Source of the DNA: an uncultured Erysipelotrichaceae bacterium
GTDB taxonomy: Bacteria > Bacillota_I > Bacilli_A > Erysipelotrichales > Erysipelotrichaceae
Length of the DNA: 6,447 bases
Reading direction: 5' to 3'
NCBI GenBank assembly: GCA_902795905.1
Contig: CADBMY010000186.1
Location: 1 to 6,447, forward strand
The notes under the pieces were generated by a model. It was not told where the DNA came from. It saw only the letters and a list, made by a program, of their open reading frames with translations, and made no database searches. This document shows positions 5,614 to 6,447 of this stretch, one piece after another. The position numbers and the translations under genes are program-made. Within the stretch, counting starts at the first letter, position 1. Every line of letters begins with the position of its first letter.

Positions 5614-6447
5614 CTACTGTTTATTCTTTTTTGCTTTCTTCGCAGCTTTCTTTGCGTCTTTCTTCGCTTTCTTGTCCAGATACTTCTGATTCTCTGTATC
5701 GAAGTCAAGACCCTGTTTCTGACACTTTTCCTTCAGCTCGCGAATACGTGCTTCTTCTGCTTCAGCCTGCTGCTTGGCAATCTCTTCTCTCTGCTGATCC
5801 AGCGGTGATACATACGGGATACCCTTGGCAGCACATTCAGCTTTCTTTCTCTCTGTCAGTTCTTCCTGAACCGCCGGCATCTTCTTATCGATATCGAAGA
5901 AGAACATGAACAGTACGAAGAACAGGATCGCTGTCAGAGCGATAGCACCCTGGTAGGAGAAGTTGATCCAGGTTGTTGCAGCTGCCGGCTGGTCAGCGAA
6001 CATCTCGATCACTTTTCCGTTCTTTTCAAATGTACCGATTGCTTCTGGTGTGACATACTTTGTCGCAAGCAGACCGAAGTTGAACAGACCCTGACCAAGA
6101 CCGTTAGCCATGGAATGCATGAAGCCGACAAGTGCTGCTGTGATACCTTCAACACGAACTCTCTGCGAGTACTCGACATGGTCGATCGCATCACCGGTGA
6201 AGCTCATCATTGTATAGACGTAGAACATAGCACCAATACCGCCAAGACCTGTACCAACATAGACAGGCATCGTATGTCCGGCACCGAAGAAGGCAACGAT
6301 CGCACCGATTGCAGCGATGACTGAACCGATAATGATCATCTTATGTCTGCCGTACTTCTTGATCAGCGGTACAACAATGAACAGCATCGGTCCCATCGGA
6401 GCCATGGAGATCATTGTGAAGCTTCTCTGGATGGCCGCATACTCACC
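5614..6447 (-). CDS. GPH-family (MelB/XylP-like) sugar:cation symporter, C-terminal part, cut by window edge
   Basis: The frame is open to the right edge, so this is the last 277 residues of a protein normally near 450-550; the ATG at 6414 is internal. The visible part has about five hydrophobic segments (fragment residues about 10-29, 38-56, 60-82, 101-127 and 163-186). The stretch GDAIDHVEYSQRVRVEGITA (about 85-104) matches the glycoside-pentoside-hexuronide signature D..D..E...G.R.EG. It should sit in the cytoplasmic membrane and import mono- or short oligosaccharides with a cation. After the last helix (FDIDKK) comes a cytoplasmic tail of about 90 residues, with a charged Gln/Glu/Ala-rich probable coiled coil (about 214-245) and a Lys/Ala-rich end (KKAKKDAKKAAKKAKKNKQ). 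It is upstream of GH2 and GH43 in the same direction, so it is probably the importer feeding them. The stop codon is TAG. Confidence 0.88.
   Translation of the reverse strand, partial: GEYAAIQRSFTMISMAPMGPMLFIVVPLIKKYGRHKMIIIGSVIAAIGAIVAFFGAGHTMPVYVGTGLGGIGAMFYVYTMMSFTGDAIDHVEYSQRVRVEGITAALVGFMHSMANGLGQGLFNFGLLATKYVTPEAIGTFEKNGKVIEMFADQPAAATTWINFSYQGAIALTAILFFVLFMFFFDIDKKMPAVQEELTERKKAECAAKGIPYVSPLDQQREEIAKQQAEAEEARIRELKEKCQKQGLDFDTENQKYLDKKAKKDAKKAAKKAKKNKQ

Noticed and set aside
6412..6414. ATG at 6414 as the true start of the symporter
   Set aside because: The frame stays open to the window edge (GEYAAIQRSFT precedes it), it falls inside a membrane segment, and it would leave only about half of a 12-helix transporter.
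1..6447. CRISPR arrays, tRNA/rRNA genes, insertion sequences, riboswitches
   Set aside because: No regularly spaced repeats, cloverleaf sequence, transposase motif or conserved riboswitch core was found in the small non-coding share of the window.

Overview
The window looks like a chromosomal segment from an anaerobic, probably gut-dwelling member of the Bacillota (Firmicutes). The evidence is AGGAGG-type ribosome binding sites, a TATAAT promoter, tightly packed genes, and protein types (PocR-like/AraC regulator, GPH sugar symporter, cytoplasmic GH2 and GH43 enzymes, DUF1116 protein) that are typical of Lachnospiraceae and Erysipelotrichales. Base composition looks close to half GC. No marker gene is present, so the family-level assignment is only a guess.

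Layout, left to right. (1) Positions 1-357, minus strand: the first 119 codons of a DUF1116 (YlbE/AllG-like) protein that runs off the left edge. (2) Positions 358-651: an AT-rich divergent control region with a 23-bp dyad, repeated CGAATT words and a good -10 box facing right. (3) Positions 652-1869, plus strand: an AraC-family regulator with a long N-terminal sensor region. (4) A 9-bp hairpin terminator sits in the 27-base gap where the regulator converges with the next genes. (5) Positions 1897-6447, minus strand: a sugar-use operon read from right to left, consisting of the C-terminal part of a GPH-family sugar:cation symporter (start outside the right edge), a GH2 beta-galactosidase-like enzyme, and a GH43 enzyme with a CBM6-like C-terminal domain. 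The transporter and GH2 genes are separated by 70 bases holding a strong hairpin. GH2 and GH43 are 14 bases apart.

How it fits together (inference): neither glycosidase has a signal peptide, so the symporter would import short oligosaccharides and GH2 plus GH43 would trim them in the cytoplasm. A beta-galactosidase-like enzyme paired with an arabinofuranosidase/xylosidase-type GH43 would suit arabinogalactan- or pectin-side-chain-type oligosaccharides, but the substrate cannot be read from sequence. The AraC regulator is the obvious candidate controller of this operon. The DUF1116 gene belongs to a different theme (FdrA/AllFGH-type carbamoyl or acyl transfer chemistry) and is divergent from the well-known AllG proteins at a conserved motif.

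The points most worth a second look are the altered motif in the DUF1116 protein, the helical C-terminal extensions on both the symporter and the GH2 enzyme of one operon, and the hairpin between those two genes. I see no clear previously undescribed system, no mobile element, no RNA gene and no CRISPR array.
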